Positions 1-6,383 of a stretch of DNA of 19,961 nt are shown here, one piece after another. The position numbers were made by a program, and so were the translations under genes. The notes below the pieces were generated by a model, which saw nothing but the letters and a program-made list of their open reading frames with translations, was not told where the DNA came from and searched no databases. The DNA is from JAPLKX01 sp035530195. GTDB lineage: Bacteria > Hydrogenedentota > Hydrogenedentia > Hydrogenedentales > SLHB01. The DNA lies in contig DATKVG010000154.1 of NCBI GenBank assembly GCA_035530195.1, positions 1 through 19,961 of the forward strand. The letters are read 5' to 3'. Numbering within the stretch: position 1 is the stretch's first letter; each line of letters opens with the position of its first letter.

Positions 1-7
1 TTATCTC

Positions 8-36
8 TTGACATGTGTGGAGAAATCTACTAGACT
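8..36 (+). promoter_or_regulatory. sigma70-type promoter for the secretin operon
   Basis: A perfect -35 hexamer TTGACA (8-13) is followed by a 17-bp spacer and a -10 hexamer TAGACT (31-36, four of six matches to consensus). This places transcription start near position 43 and leaves about 100 nt of leader before the first gene. It is the strongest promoter-like sequence at the left end and is correctly placed to drive the four-gene run that ends at 4086. Assignment is from sequence pattern only. Confidence 0.6.
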
Positions 37-147
37 TTCGCCCTACCGACTGATAGCGGGAAACCCGGCGCGGAACGGTAAACCGTGTAGTTGCGCGCGC
101 ACGCGCGCGGTGGCGTTTCCGGGCGGATTGGGAAAAGGTTGCGCGTC

Positions 148-576
148 ATGCGGTACTTAGTCCTGACGATATGGAGTGTGTTTCTCCTTGGTGCCGAAGC
201 TAACGAACCACCAAAGGCAACGACAACATATTCGATACCGGCAGACAAAATAGAAGTTCAAAAGCTTTATTTCGGCAATGCCAAGAGTTTCAGGAAACCT
301 GGTAATGTTGATTATGAAGCCATCATAAAGGCCACGCCGGAATACGACGAGGTGAAGAAGAAGAAAGTTGAAGTTGGAACCGGGAAGTACTGGATTCTAC
401 TGAGCCAGGCGAGCGACCGGGCGGTGCGTGCGATTTCGGAAGTGGGCCAGGAAACCGGGTACGACTTGATCGCGGCACAGGGCTATCTTGGCAGCCTCGA
501 CCCCCCCATACCTGCCAACGACATCACGCCGTTGGTGTTGGCCAAGCTGACCGACAAGGATACCAAGAAGAAATAA
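148..576 (+). CDS. small exported Skp/OmpH-like protein
   Basis: Encodes 142 aa. The ATG at 148 is preferred over the upstream in-frame GTG at 91 because GGAAAAGG (131-138) lies at ribosome-binding distance and the protein then starts with a signal peptide (MRYLVLTIWSVFLLGAEA). The mature part has a short charged stretch (YDEVKKKKVEV, residues 66-76). It ends in a segment reading GYDLIAAQGYL...DITPLVLAKL. That ending resembles the C-terminus of the periplasmic chaperone Skp/OmpH family, where a G/A-x-DLV strand precedes DIT and a final helix. The long coiled-coil arms of Skp are missing, so this would be a minimal form. It is first in an operon with a TPR lipoprotein and two secretins, which fits a periplasmic assembly factor. 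The family assignment is inference; export is well supported. The gene is visibly less GC-rich than those downstream. Confidence 0.6.
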   Translation: MRYLVLTIWSVFLLGAEANEPPKATTTYSIPADKIEVQKLYFGNAKSFRKPGNVDYEAIIKATPEYDEVKKKKVEVGTGKYWILLSQASDRAVRAISEVGQETGYDLIAAQGYLGSLDPPIPANDITPLVLAKLTDKDTKKK

Positions 577-588
577 CTGAAATAACTG
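571..588 (+). repeat. tandem 9-bp duplication spanning a stop codon
   Basis: AAATAACTG occurs twice in direct tandem (571-579 and 580-588). The first copy contains the TAA stop codon of the preceding gene (574-576). It is followed by a weak inverted repeat, GTATA (588-592) and TATAC (599-603). This is one of several short tandem repeats placed at gene ends in this window. Confidence 0.7.
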
Positions 589-650
589 TATATCGAGGTA
601 TACGTGCAGTGAACCTGAACCAAGATTCACTTGATCGGGGGAAAACCGAC

Positions 651-1631
651 ATGCGCGGCGTGTGCCGGGCGGCTGGTTTGTTTTTCATGCTGGCGTGTGC
701 GGCGCTGCTGGTTTCGTGCGCGACTCCGCGCACGGCATCTCAAACGCTGGGCCAGCCCGAACGAACCACCATCGCCAACGAGCTGGCGGCGCGCAAGGAA
801 ATCGACGAGTTGCGTACCGCGTTGGGCACGAGCGCCAACTCGACCGTGATCCCGCGGTTGCTCCAGACGATCTCGAAGTACCCGGGGACGGAAGCCGGGA
901 TCGAGGCGCGGTTTCTGCTGGGCAAGGCCTACCAGAGCATCGGCAGCTCGCCGGACGCCGTGAGCCTGTACCGCGAGTACCTGCGGCTGGCGCCGTCGGG
1001 CCAGTACGCGGCCGAGGCGCAGGAATACATGGCTCGAGTGCAGGAGGAATACGACCAGCGTTATCCGTCGCCCGCGACGCTCGAAGCGGAAATTGGGCGG
1101 GTCCGTCAGGAGGTTCAGGCGGCCCCGGATGACGTGAAAAAGCAGATGGAACTTGCGGATCTGCTGTGGAAACGGAGCAACTACGGCAAATCGGGCGAGA
1201 TCTACGCGGCCGTGATCACGCGCTGGCCCGAGTACCTCGAGGATGAAACGATTCGCGGCCGGATGGAGTTCCAGGCGGACGGCAGCTACCTGGTGCTGTC
1301 GCCGGGCGAGGTTCAGCGGAGGCAGATCGAGGCGCAACCGCTGGAGTGCATCAACCTGGCGTCGTTCCACTCGGGCCGGGACCTGTTCACGCAGGAGGCC
1401 CGGTACTACGCGGTGACGGGCCAGGTGGTCAACCATAGCGACAGCGTCCTGTACGGGGTCGAGGTCATTGTTACCATATACGGTTTCGGCAACGTGGTGT
1501 ACGACACGACGACGGTGACAATCCCGCGGCTGTTTCCGAAGGAAATCCGGGCGTTCAGTGTCCGGTTCGGCAATTTTGAGAATATCGAGAACGTGTACCG
1601 GCACGAATGCGTGGCCAGCTTTCAGCGATGA
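651..1631 (+). CDS. TPR-containing outer-membrane lipoprotein, pilotin-like
   Basis: Encodes 326 aa from the ATG at 651, preceded by CGGGGGA (637-643). An in-frame GTG at 609 exists but would precede the signal peptide with unlikely residues. A type II signal peptide ends in the lipobox LVSC, making Cys23 the lipidated residue. Residues about 65-135 read as tetratricopeptide-like helix pairs (IPRLLQTISKYP, then ARFLLGKAYQSIGSSPDAVSLYREYL), with another at about 160-195. The C-terminal 80 residues (YYAVTGQVVNHSDSVLYGVEV through AFSVRF) look like an immunoglobulin-like FxLYD/DUF3426-type strand domain. TPR lipoproteins such as PilF/PilW and Tgl assist secretin (PilQ) assembly. Because the two genes directly downstream encode secretin-domain proteins, a pilotin-like role is a reasonable inference. 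The stop overlaps an ATGA, so it may be coupled to the next gene. Confidence 0.8.
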   Translation: MRGVCRAAGLFFMLACAALLVSCATPRTASQTLGQPERTTIANELAARKEIDELRTALGTSANSTVIPRLLQTISKYPGTEAGIEARFLLGKAYQSIGSSPDAVSLYREYLRLAPSGQYAAEAQEYMARVQEEYDQRYPSPATLEAEIGRVRQEVQAAPDDVKKQMELADLLWKRSNYGKSGEIYAAVITRWPEYLEDETIRGRMEFQADGSYLVLSPGEVQRRQIEAQPLECINLASFHSGRDLFTQEARYYAVTGQVVNHSDSVLYGVEVIVTIYGFGNVVYDTTTVTIPRLFPKEIRAFSVRFGNFENIENVYRHECVASFQR

Positions 1632-1639
1632 GAGGCATA

Positions 1640-2962
1640 ATGTTAGAATATTCGAGTAGATGGGGCTTTATGTGCCTGTTCGGCGCGGCGTTGTTTGCGC
1701 TGTGCGCGGCGGCACAGGATGCGGCGCCGGCCCCCCCACCCGCCCCGGCGGTCGTGCCAGCCCCGGCGGAAGCAGCCGCACCGGCGCCGGCCCCCGCACC
1801 AGCAACTCCTCCCCCTGCCCCAACGGACGCGCCACCCCCATCCGCGGCGCCACCTGCGGTCGCGGCGGCACCCGCGCCCGAGGCGGCCCCGGCGGCAGCG
1901 CCCGAGGCGGCGCCGGCCCCCGCGCCAGACCCGAATAACCCGCAGCAGGTTGTGGTTTCGGTGAAGATCGTCGAGTTTCAGACGACGAAGGGCGTCGAGA
2001 CCGGGTTGAGCGCGTATTTTGCCCAGCGAAACAAGGTACGCGCATGGGGTCGAGTCTCAAGCGGGAACGGCAACATCCGCAATATGGACCTCACCTTCCC
2101 GAACACGGTGGGCAGCGCCATCACGGTTTTCCTCGACAACATCGAGATGAACTACGGGGACCTGGAGATCGTGCTGCAGGGCCTGGTGGACCAGAACCGG
2201 GCGTTCATCCTGAGCCAACCCAAGGCGATGGTGGCGGTGGGGTCGGCGACGCCCACTCAAATTTTGACGACGCAGAAAATCGGCTATGAAAACACCGTGG
2301 CGGTAGGCGCGGCCATCACGCAGATTACGTCGTTCCGCGAGACGGGCGTGAGCCTCGCTGTTCTTGCCGACGAGGTGGTCGACGACGACGGCGACTCGCG
2401 GACCACCGAGGATACCTACATTCGCCTGCGGCTGTCCGCTTCCGTAAACGAAGAAGGGCAGCGGATTGTGGTTGCGCTGGCCGACCAGAGCGGCGCGCTC
2501 TCGAATAACGCGATCCGGGTTCCGGAATTTGTGTCGCGCAGCATGGGGACGTGCGTGTGGGTGCGCCACGGCCAGGTGTTGCTGCTGGGCGGATTGTTCC
2601 GAAACACCGAGAACAAGAATTTGTCGACGCTTCCGTGGCTCACTCAAACCGAGGAGATGGCGATGGGCCTGGCGCAACGGTTGATCCCGCCGGCGCGTGC
2701 GCTGGGTTCGCCGTTGTCCTCGACGCTGGGCAATCGAAGCACGTCGGAGGGCCGGCGCGAGTTGGTTTTTTTGGTCAAGGCGGAGTTCTACGACGCTTCC
2801 AAGGCGGTGTTCTCCGGCGGGTTCGAAGAAGAATCCAGGAAGAAGCCCGGCCTTCAAAACGTGATTCAAGACATATCGGAAATCCCGCAGGGGATTGTGC
2901 AGGGCATCACGGGCACCCAACCGGGCACGGAAATCGATTCGAGCCTTGGAGGTGACAAATGA
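1640..2962 (+). CDS. short secretin-domain protein with Pro/Ala linker (first of pair)
   Basis: Encodes 440 aa from the ATG at 1640, with AGAGG at 1631-1635. The ATG at 1628 overlaps the previous stop and is a possible alternative start. A signal peptide ending in LFALCAAAQ is followed by a 70-residue linker made almost only of Ala and Pro (about 29-98). Residues 103-125 (VVVSVKIVEFQTTKGVETG) match the entry strand of the type II/III secretion secretin region. Later motifs include LSQPKAMVAVGSATPTQI (192-209) and VWVRHGQVLLLGGLFRN (306-322), the GGL turn of the secretin fold. Secretins form multimeric outer-membrane gates. This one lacks the N0/N1 ring domains of GspD or PilQ and is shorter than those proteins. 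The ending is divergent and lacks a clean VPxLGxIPxxGxLF motif; that motif is present in the neighbour. The two may therefore form a mixed channel (inference). Confidence 0.8.
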   Translation: MLEYSSRWGFMCLFGAALFALCAAAQDAAPAPPPAPAVVPAPAEAAAPAPAPAPATPPPAPTDAPPPSAAPPAVAAAPAPEAAPAAAPEAAPAPAPDPNNPQQVVVSVKIVEFQTTKGVETGLSAYFAQRNKVRAWGRVSSGNGNIRNMDLTFPNTVGSAITVFLDNIEMNYGDLEIVLQGLVDQNRAFILSQPKAMVAVGSATPTQILTTQKIGYENTVAVGAAITQITSFRETGVSLAVLADEVVDDDGDSRTTEDTYIRLRLSASVNEEGQRIVVALADQSGALSNNAIRVPEFVSRSMGTCVWVRHGQVLLLGGLFRNTENKNLSTLPWLTQTEEMAMGLAQRLIPPARALGSPLSSTLGNRSTSEGRRELVFLVKAEFYDASKAVFSGGFEEESRKKPGLQNVIQDISEIPQGIVQGITGTQPGTEIDSSLGGDK

Positions 2963-4086
2963 TGCGCGCGCTGACCGTCTTGCTGCTGATCCTGCTGGTT
3001 TCGGCGACGGGCGTGGCTTGGGGCCAGGCCGCGCCGCCCGGAACGCCGATGCCCAAAATGCCCGATGCTCCAACGCCGTCGGAGCACGCGGCTGCACGGC
3101 TGGCGGCGCCCGCGGTGCCGGAAGGCCAGCCGCCGCGCCCCCCCTTGAAACCGCTGGACCAAGTCCAGATTAAAGTCTGGATCACCGAATACAACGAGCG
3201 GGGGCTGCGGGAACTTGGCACCAACCTCCAATACACGCGCGTGGTTCGCGGGGTCGAGCAGTCAGGAACGGTACAACAGATAAGTACTAATACGTTTAAC
3301 GATCTCAACCCATCGTTTTCCGCCACGCTCCCGGCGCCCGACGAAACGCTGTTTGATCCGCCGCTGCGGCCGGACCAGAACACGTCGCTTGCCGGCATTC
3401 AGACCCAAGCCGGCGGGGGGCTCGTGGCGAGCATCCTCGGCCCGGGGTACGGTACGGTGGAGGCGTTGTTCCGGGCCATCGAGCAGAAATCGGAAGTGGA
3501 CCTGGTGTCGAAACCGGAGGTGCTGGTGATCGACAACGGGATTGCGGAGATCCACGCGGGCGGTCAGGTGCCGTACCAGAACATTGCGTATACGGCGGCG
3601 GGCGTAGGCCAGTTGAACGTGACGTGGGAGAATATCGGCGTCAACATGCAACTCCAGCCGCTGATTCTGCCCAACAATTCCGTGCAGTTGGACATCAAGG
3701 ATCTGGGGGTGAGCGACGTGGTGCGCGTCGACAACATCAGGGGGATCGACCTGCCCGTGTTCGCGACGCGCAAGCAGACCGGCAACGTCATTGTGCCGGA
3801 CGGCAACACGTTCGTGATCGGCGGGCTGTCAAGCCGGGTAGTGCAGAAGACGGAGCGGCGTGTGCCGATCCTGGGCAAGATCCCGCTGATCGGGATCGGG
3901 TTCCGCGGGCGGAACTCGAGGGCGACGAATTCGCACCTGCTGATCTTCGTGCAGCCGACGATCGTCGACCTGCGCGAATTGACGCCGGAAGCCAACAACG
4001 CGCTGAACTTCTGGCGCAGCCCCGAGTGGCAAAACAGCGAACGGATCGGGAGAGAAGTCACCGCCATGGAGGAGGAGCCGTTCTAA
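2959..4086 (+). CDS. short secretin-domain protein (second of pair)
   Basis: Encodes 375 aa. The ATG at 2959 overlaps the preceding TGA, and the strong Shine-Dalgarno GGAGGTG (2948-2954) supports it. A signal peptide (LTVLLLILLVSATGVAWG) and a proline-rich stretch precede a secretin domain from about residue 69 (VQIKVWITEYNERGLRELG). Diagnostic motifs are VDLVSKPEVLVIDNGIAEI (180-198), VPDGNTFVIGGL (279-290), and RVPILGKIPLIGIGFR (301-316) followed by HLLIFVQPTIV (326-336). These are the canonical C-terminal elements of GspD/PilQ-type secretins. N0 and N1 domains and an AMIN domain are absent. It is translationally coupled to the other secretin-like gene and ends the operon. Which pilus or secretion apparatus it serves cannot be seen here. 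Confidence 0.88.
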   Translation: MMRALTVLLLILLVSATGVAWGQAAPPGTPMPKMPDAPTPSEHAAARLAAPAVPEGQPPRPPLKPLDQVQIKVWITEYNERGLRELGTNLQYTRVVRGVEQSGTVQQISTNTFNDLNPSFSATLPAPDETLFDPPLRPDQNTSLAGIQTQAGGGLVASILGPGYGTVEALFRAIEQKSEVDLVSKPEVLVIDNGIAEIHAGGQVPYQNIAYTAAGVGQLNVTWENIGVNMQLQPLILPNNSVQLDIKDLGVSDVVRVDNIRGIDLPVFATRKQTGNVIVPDGNTFVIGGLSSRVVQKTERRVPILGKIPLIGIGFRGRNSRATNSHLLIFVQPTIVDLRELTPEANNALNFWRSPEWQNSERIGREVTAMEEEPF

Positions 4087-4110
4087 ATTGCCGATTGCCG
4101 ATTGCCGATT
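4083..4110 (+). repeat. heptamer array GCCGATT x3 at secretin stop codon
   Basis: Three perfect tandem copies of GCCGATT (4090-4096, 4097-4103, 4104-4110) follow a degenerate unit CTAAATT (4083-4089) that contains the TAA stop of the upstream secretin gene. Read on the minus strand the unit is AATCGGC, the same unit found on the plus strand at 5631-5644. The array fills about half of the 52-bp gap before the flavoprotein gene. Confidence 0.9.
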
Positions 4111-4138
4111 ATAGGAAATTAATCAGCGGAGGGGCATT

Positions 4139-4711
4139 TTGAAAGCGATTGGGATTTGCGGGAGCCCGCGGGTCGAGGGCAACACCGAGTTTTTGTTAAA
4201 GACGTGCCTGGGGAAGATTGCGGAAGCCGGCATTGAAACCGAGTTGATCCGGCTGGCGGAGAAACGGGTCGAGCCGTGCAAGGCGTGCAACGGTTGCGCC
4301 AAGATCAAGAACGCGAATTGCGTCCATCAGGAGGATGATTTCCAGGAGATCTGGGAGAAGATGCGTGCGGCGGACATCATCGTGGTGGGGTCGCCGGTGT
4401 ATTTTGGTTCGGCGACGCCGCAGTTGATGTCGGTGCTGGACCGTGCGGGTTATGTGTCGCGGATGAACGGGAATCTTCTTTCGCGGAAGCTGGGTGGTGC
4501 GGTGGTGGTAGCTCGTCGGGGCGGTCAGAATTTCACGTTTGCTCAACTGTGCTTCTGGTTCATGATCAACGACATGATCATGCCGGGCTCGACGTATTGG
4601 AACACGGCGTTCGGCGCGGCGCGGGGGCAAGCCGCCGAGGACAAGGAAGGCACCGATACGGTGGCACGGTTCGGCGAGAACCTGGCCTGGCTGGCCAGCA
4701 AGCTGGCGTAG
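4139..4711 (+). CDS. iron-sulfur flavoprotein-like NAD(P)H:FMN reductase
   Basis: Encodes 190 aa, starting at TTG 4139 behind a strong GGAGGGG site (4128-4134). The flavodoxin-like fold is shown by the FMN phosphate loop GSPRVEGNTE (8-17) and by IIVVGSPVYFGSATPQLMSVLDR, typical of the NADPH-dependent FMN reductase family. Between them sits a compact cysteine motif, C47-x2-C50-x2-C53-x7-C61. That spacing fits the C-x2-C-x2-C-x4-7-C 4Fe-4S ligand set of the iron-sulfur flavoprotein (Isf) family best known from methanogens and other anaerobes. Such proteins are thought to reduce O2, H2O2 or other acceptors with ferredoxin or NADH. A soluble cytoplasmic redox protein is inferred. It precedes nth, another 4Fe-4S protein, but no functional link is established. 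Confidence 0.85.
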   Translation: MKAIGICGSPRVEGNTEFLLKTCLGKIAEAGIETELIRLAEKRVEPCKACNGCAKIKNANCVHQEDDFQEIWEKMRAADIIVVGSPVYFGSATPQLMSVLDRAGYVSRMNGNLLSRKLGGAVVVARRGGQNFTFAQLCFWFMINDMIMPGSTYWNTAFGAARGQAAEDKEGTDTVARFGENLAWLASKLA

Positions 4712-4806
4712 GCGCCGGCCCTTGGCCACGTTTTCCAACCCGCGCCGTTTAAACCATCGGCTTTGATCGACGGCCCCATACCGGAACGATCCAAGGAGTT
4801 CTTGCA

Positions 4807-5490
4807 TTGGGCAAGAAAGTGACGGCGGCGGGCAAAACCAAACGGGCCGAGATGGTGTACGCACGGCTCTCCGAACGGTACCCGGACGCGACGGTGACGC
4901 TGGATTACAGGGATCCGCTGCAACTTCTGGTGGCGACGATCCTGGCGGCGCAATGCACCGACGCGCGCGTCAATGTCGTCACCAAGGAGTTGTTCAAAAA
5001 ATACAAAAAAGCGGCCGATTACGCGGCGGTCCTGCGCGAAGAACTCGCAAAAGACATTGTGCAATGCGGGTTTTTCAACATGAAAGCCGCCAGCATTCAG
5101 AAGACATCCGAGATCCTGGTGCGCGATTACGGGGGGAAGGTCCCGGGGACGATGGAAGAGTTGGTGAAATTGCCGGGCGTGGGGCGCAAGACGGCCAACG
5201 TGATTCTGGGCGCGTGTTTTGACACGCCGGGCGTCATCGTGGACACGCACGCCCGAAGGGTGAGTGCGCGGCTGGGGTTTACCACCCATACGGACCCGGG
5301 AAAAATCGAGCAGGACCTCATGAAGGTCGTGCCGCGGGATAAATGGACGATGTTTTCGCACTTGCTGGTGTTCCACGGCCGGAACATCTGCGTGGCGCGC
5401 AAACCCAACTGCTCGATCTGCCCCGTCAACGACCTGTGCCCGTATCCAAAGAAGTCTGGCGTCTGGAGTCCGAAGACCGGAGGAAAATGA
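4807..5490 (+). CDS. nth: endonuclease III, DNA glycosylase/AP lyase
   Basis: Encodes 227 aa from TTG 4807, with AAGGAG at 4793-4798. It removes oxidised pyrimidines and cleaves the abasic site in base excision repair. The helix-hairpin-helix LPGVGRKTANVIL (122-134) carries the catalytic lysine K128. The catalytic aspartate is D146 in VDTHARRV. The 4Fe-4S cluster motif is complete: C195-x6-C202-x2-C205-x5-C211. ILAAQCTD (45-52) is also family-typical. The C-terminal tail after C211 (PYPKKSGVWSPKTGGK) is encoded largely by a heptamer tandem repeat (5454-5481), so the end of the protein appears to have been rewritten by repeat DNA. The function should be intact because all known catalytic and cluster residues lie upstream. 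Confidence 0.96.
   Translation: MGKKVTAAGKTKRAEMVYARLSERYPDATVTLDYRDPLQLLVATILAAQCTDARVNVVTKELFKKYKKAADYAAVLREELAKDIVQCGFFNMKAASIQKTSEILVRDYGGKVPGTMEELVKLPGVGRKTANVILGACFDTPGVIVDTHARRVSARLGFTTHTDPGKIEQDLMKVVPRDKWTMFSHLLVFHGRNICVARKPNCSICPVNDLCPYPKKSGVWSPKTGGK
5454..5481 (+). repeat. degenerate heptamer array inside the 3' end of nth
   Basis: Four consecutive 7-bp units, GTCTGGC (5454-5460), GTCTGGA (5461-5467), GTCCGAA (5468-5474) and GACCGGA (5475-5481), lie within the last codons of nth and end 6 bp before its TGA. They are read as SGVWSPKTG in the protein. The period matches the other arrays in this window although the unit differs. Confidence 0.7.
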
Positions 5491-5519
5491 AAAGAGGCTG
5501 GGGAGTTGGAGAAGAGACT

Positions 5520-5537
5520 TAAGGGACATAAGGGACA
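5520..5537 (+). repeat. tandem 9-bp duplication in the nth downstream gap
   Basis: TAAGGGACA occurs twice in perfect tandem (5520-5528 and 5529-5537), followed by an A-run. It lies in the 97-bp gap between nth and the membrane protease gene, which otherwise shows no clear promoter or terminator. Confidence 0.75.
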
Positions 5538-5587
5538 AAAAAGATGGATGGGGTTGAGGCCGGGGAACGTCCCGACGGTAAGGCCAA

Positions 5588-6292
5588 GTGAAGAAGATCG
5601 ATAATCCGCAATCCGCAATCGACAATCGACAATCGGCAATCGGCAATTGGCTTTGGCTGGTTTTTGTGCTGGTTTGGGTTGCGGGGGTGTTGTTGGTGGA
5701 CACGCTGGCGGCACAGGGCGCGCGGGGGCCGATCGATTGGCGGGTGTTTCGGTGGCGCGGGCCGTGGGGTTCGGACCTGTTCAAGTTCACGGCGTGGTTG
5801 TTGGTGCCGCTGGTGCTCAGCCTTCCGCGGCTGGACCCGGGCTGGTTTGGGTTGCGTCGTTGGCGGCGTGCAGATTGGTGGCTGCTGGGCGGACTGGCGG
5901 TAGCGGGCGCGGCGGCCGTGGCGATTATTCCGCTGGTCCCATCGTTGCGCGCGACGTACGGGGGCGTGTCGTCGCTGCCTGCGGCTCAGCGATGGATCGT
6001 GCTGCGGCACGATTTCGTGTGGACGGTGTCGTGGCTGCTGGGCTGGGAGTTCATGCACCGGTACTTTCTGCTGCGGGCGCTGTTGAGGTCATGGCCGCGG
6101 TACGGCTGGCTGATCGTCCCGGTGTTCGAGGGGGTGTATCATTTGCAGAAGCCGCCGATCGAGGCGGCCGGGATGGTGGCGTTCTCGCTGGTGCTGACGT
6201 ATTGGGCAAAGAAGCGGCAAAATGCGCTGCTCCCGTTCCTGGCGCATTTTTTCGTCGAGCTCGAGTTGATGGTGTTCCGGGTGGTGATGTAG
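5588..6292 (+). CDS. divergent CPBP-like intramembrane metalloprotease
   Basis: Encodes 234 aa from GTG 5588, with a weak AAGG at 5580-5583. At least six hydrophobic segments are visible (about 21-40, 67-80, 98-118, 143-152, 172-183 and 193-205). WEFMHRYFLLR (153-163) resembles the EExxxR motif of CPBP/Abi (CAAX protease-like) proteins, with the first Glu replaced by Trp but E154 and R158 kept. VFEGVYH (179-185) and LAHFFVE (218-224) occupy the positions of the other two histidine motifs but deviate from FxxxH and HxxxN/D. It is therefore a divergent and perhaps catalytically altered member. The first 22 residues are encoded mostly by the heptamer array at 5603-5651 and probably have no family counterpart. 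A start at GTG 5666 would skip them but has no ribosome site. Confidence 0.65.
   Translation: MKKIDNPQSAIDNRQSAIGNWLWLVFVLVWVAGVLLVDTLAAQGARGPIDWRVFRWRGPWGSDLFKFTAWLLVPLVLSLPRLDPGWFGLRRWRRADWWLLGGLAVAGAAAVAIIPLVPSLRATYGGVSSLPAAQRWIVLRHDFVWTVSWLLGWEFMHRYFLLRALLRSWPRYGWLIVPVFEGVYHLQKPPIEAAGMVAFSLVLTYWAKKRQNALLPFLAHFFVELELMVFRVVM
5603..5651 (+). repeat. seven-unit heptamer array at the start of a coding region
   Basis: Seven contiguous 7-bp units without a gap: AATCCGC twice, AATCGAC twice, AATCGGC twice, then AATTGGC. Identical units occur as pairs. The array falls just after the GTG start codon and encodes the repetitive peptide NPQSAIDNRQSAIGN. The AATCGGC unit is the reverse complement of GCCGATT at 4090-4110. 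Confidence 0.92.
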
Positions 6293-6305
6293 AGCCGGCT
6301 TGCAG

Positions 6306-6326
6306 ATCAATGATTCATCATTCATC
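6306..6326 (+). repeat. ATTCATC heptamer array after the CPBP-like gene
   Basis: ATTCATC is present twice in tandem (6313-6319 and 6320-6326), preceded by the related unit ATCAATG (6306-6312) and followed by ATCATT and a T-run (6330-6335). It begins 14 bp after the TAG stop (6290-6292). The T-run follows no strong GC stem, so an intrinsic terminator is not evident. Confidence 0.7.
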
Positions 6327-6383
6327 ATCATTTTTCCAGCCTTCTCTATAAATTGGGGGTTGTGATAGGATAAGGCGGTTTTG

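Noticed and set aside
588..603. Terminator between the first two genes
   Set aside because: The GTATA/TATAC stem is five AT-rich pairs with no T-run after it.
2057..3097. Minus-strand frame (346 aa) opposite the secretin genes
   Set aside because: It runs across the junction of two well-supported genes and has a composition typical of antisense GC-rich sequence.
4083..5651. CRISPR array
   Set aside because: The repeats are 7 bp with no unique spacers, so they are tandem arrays and not CRISPR.
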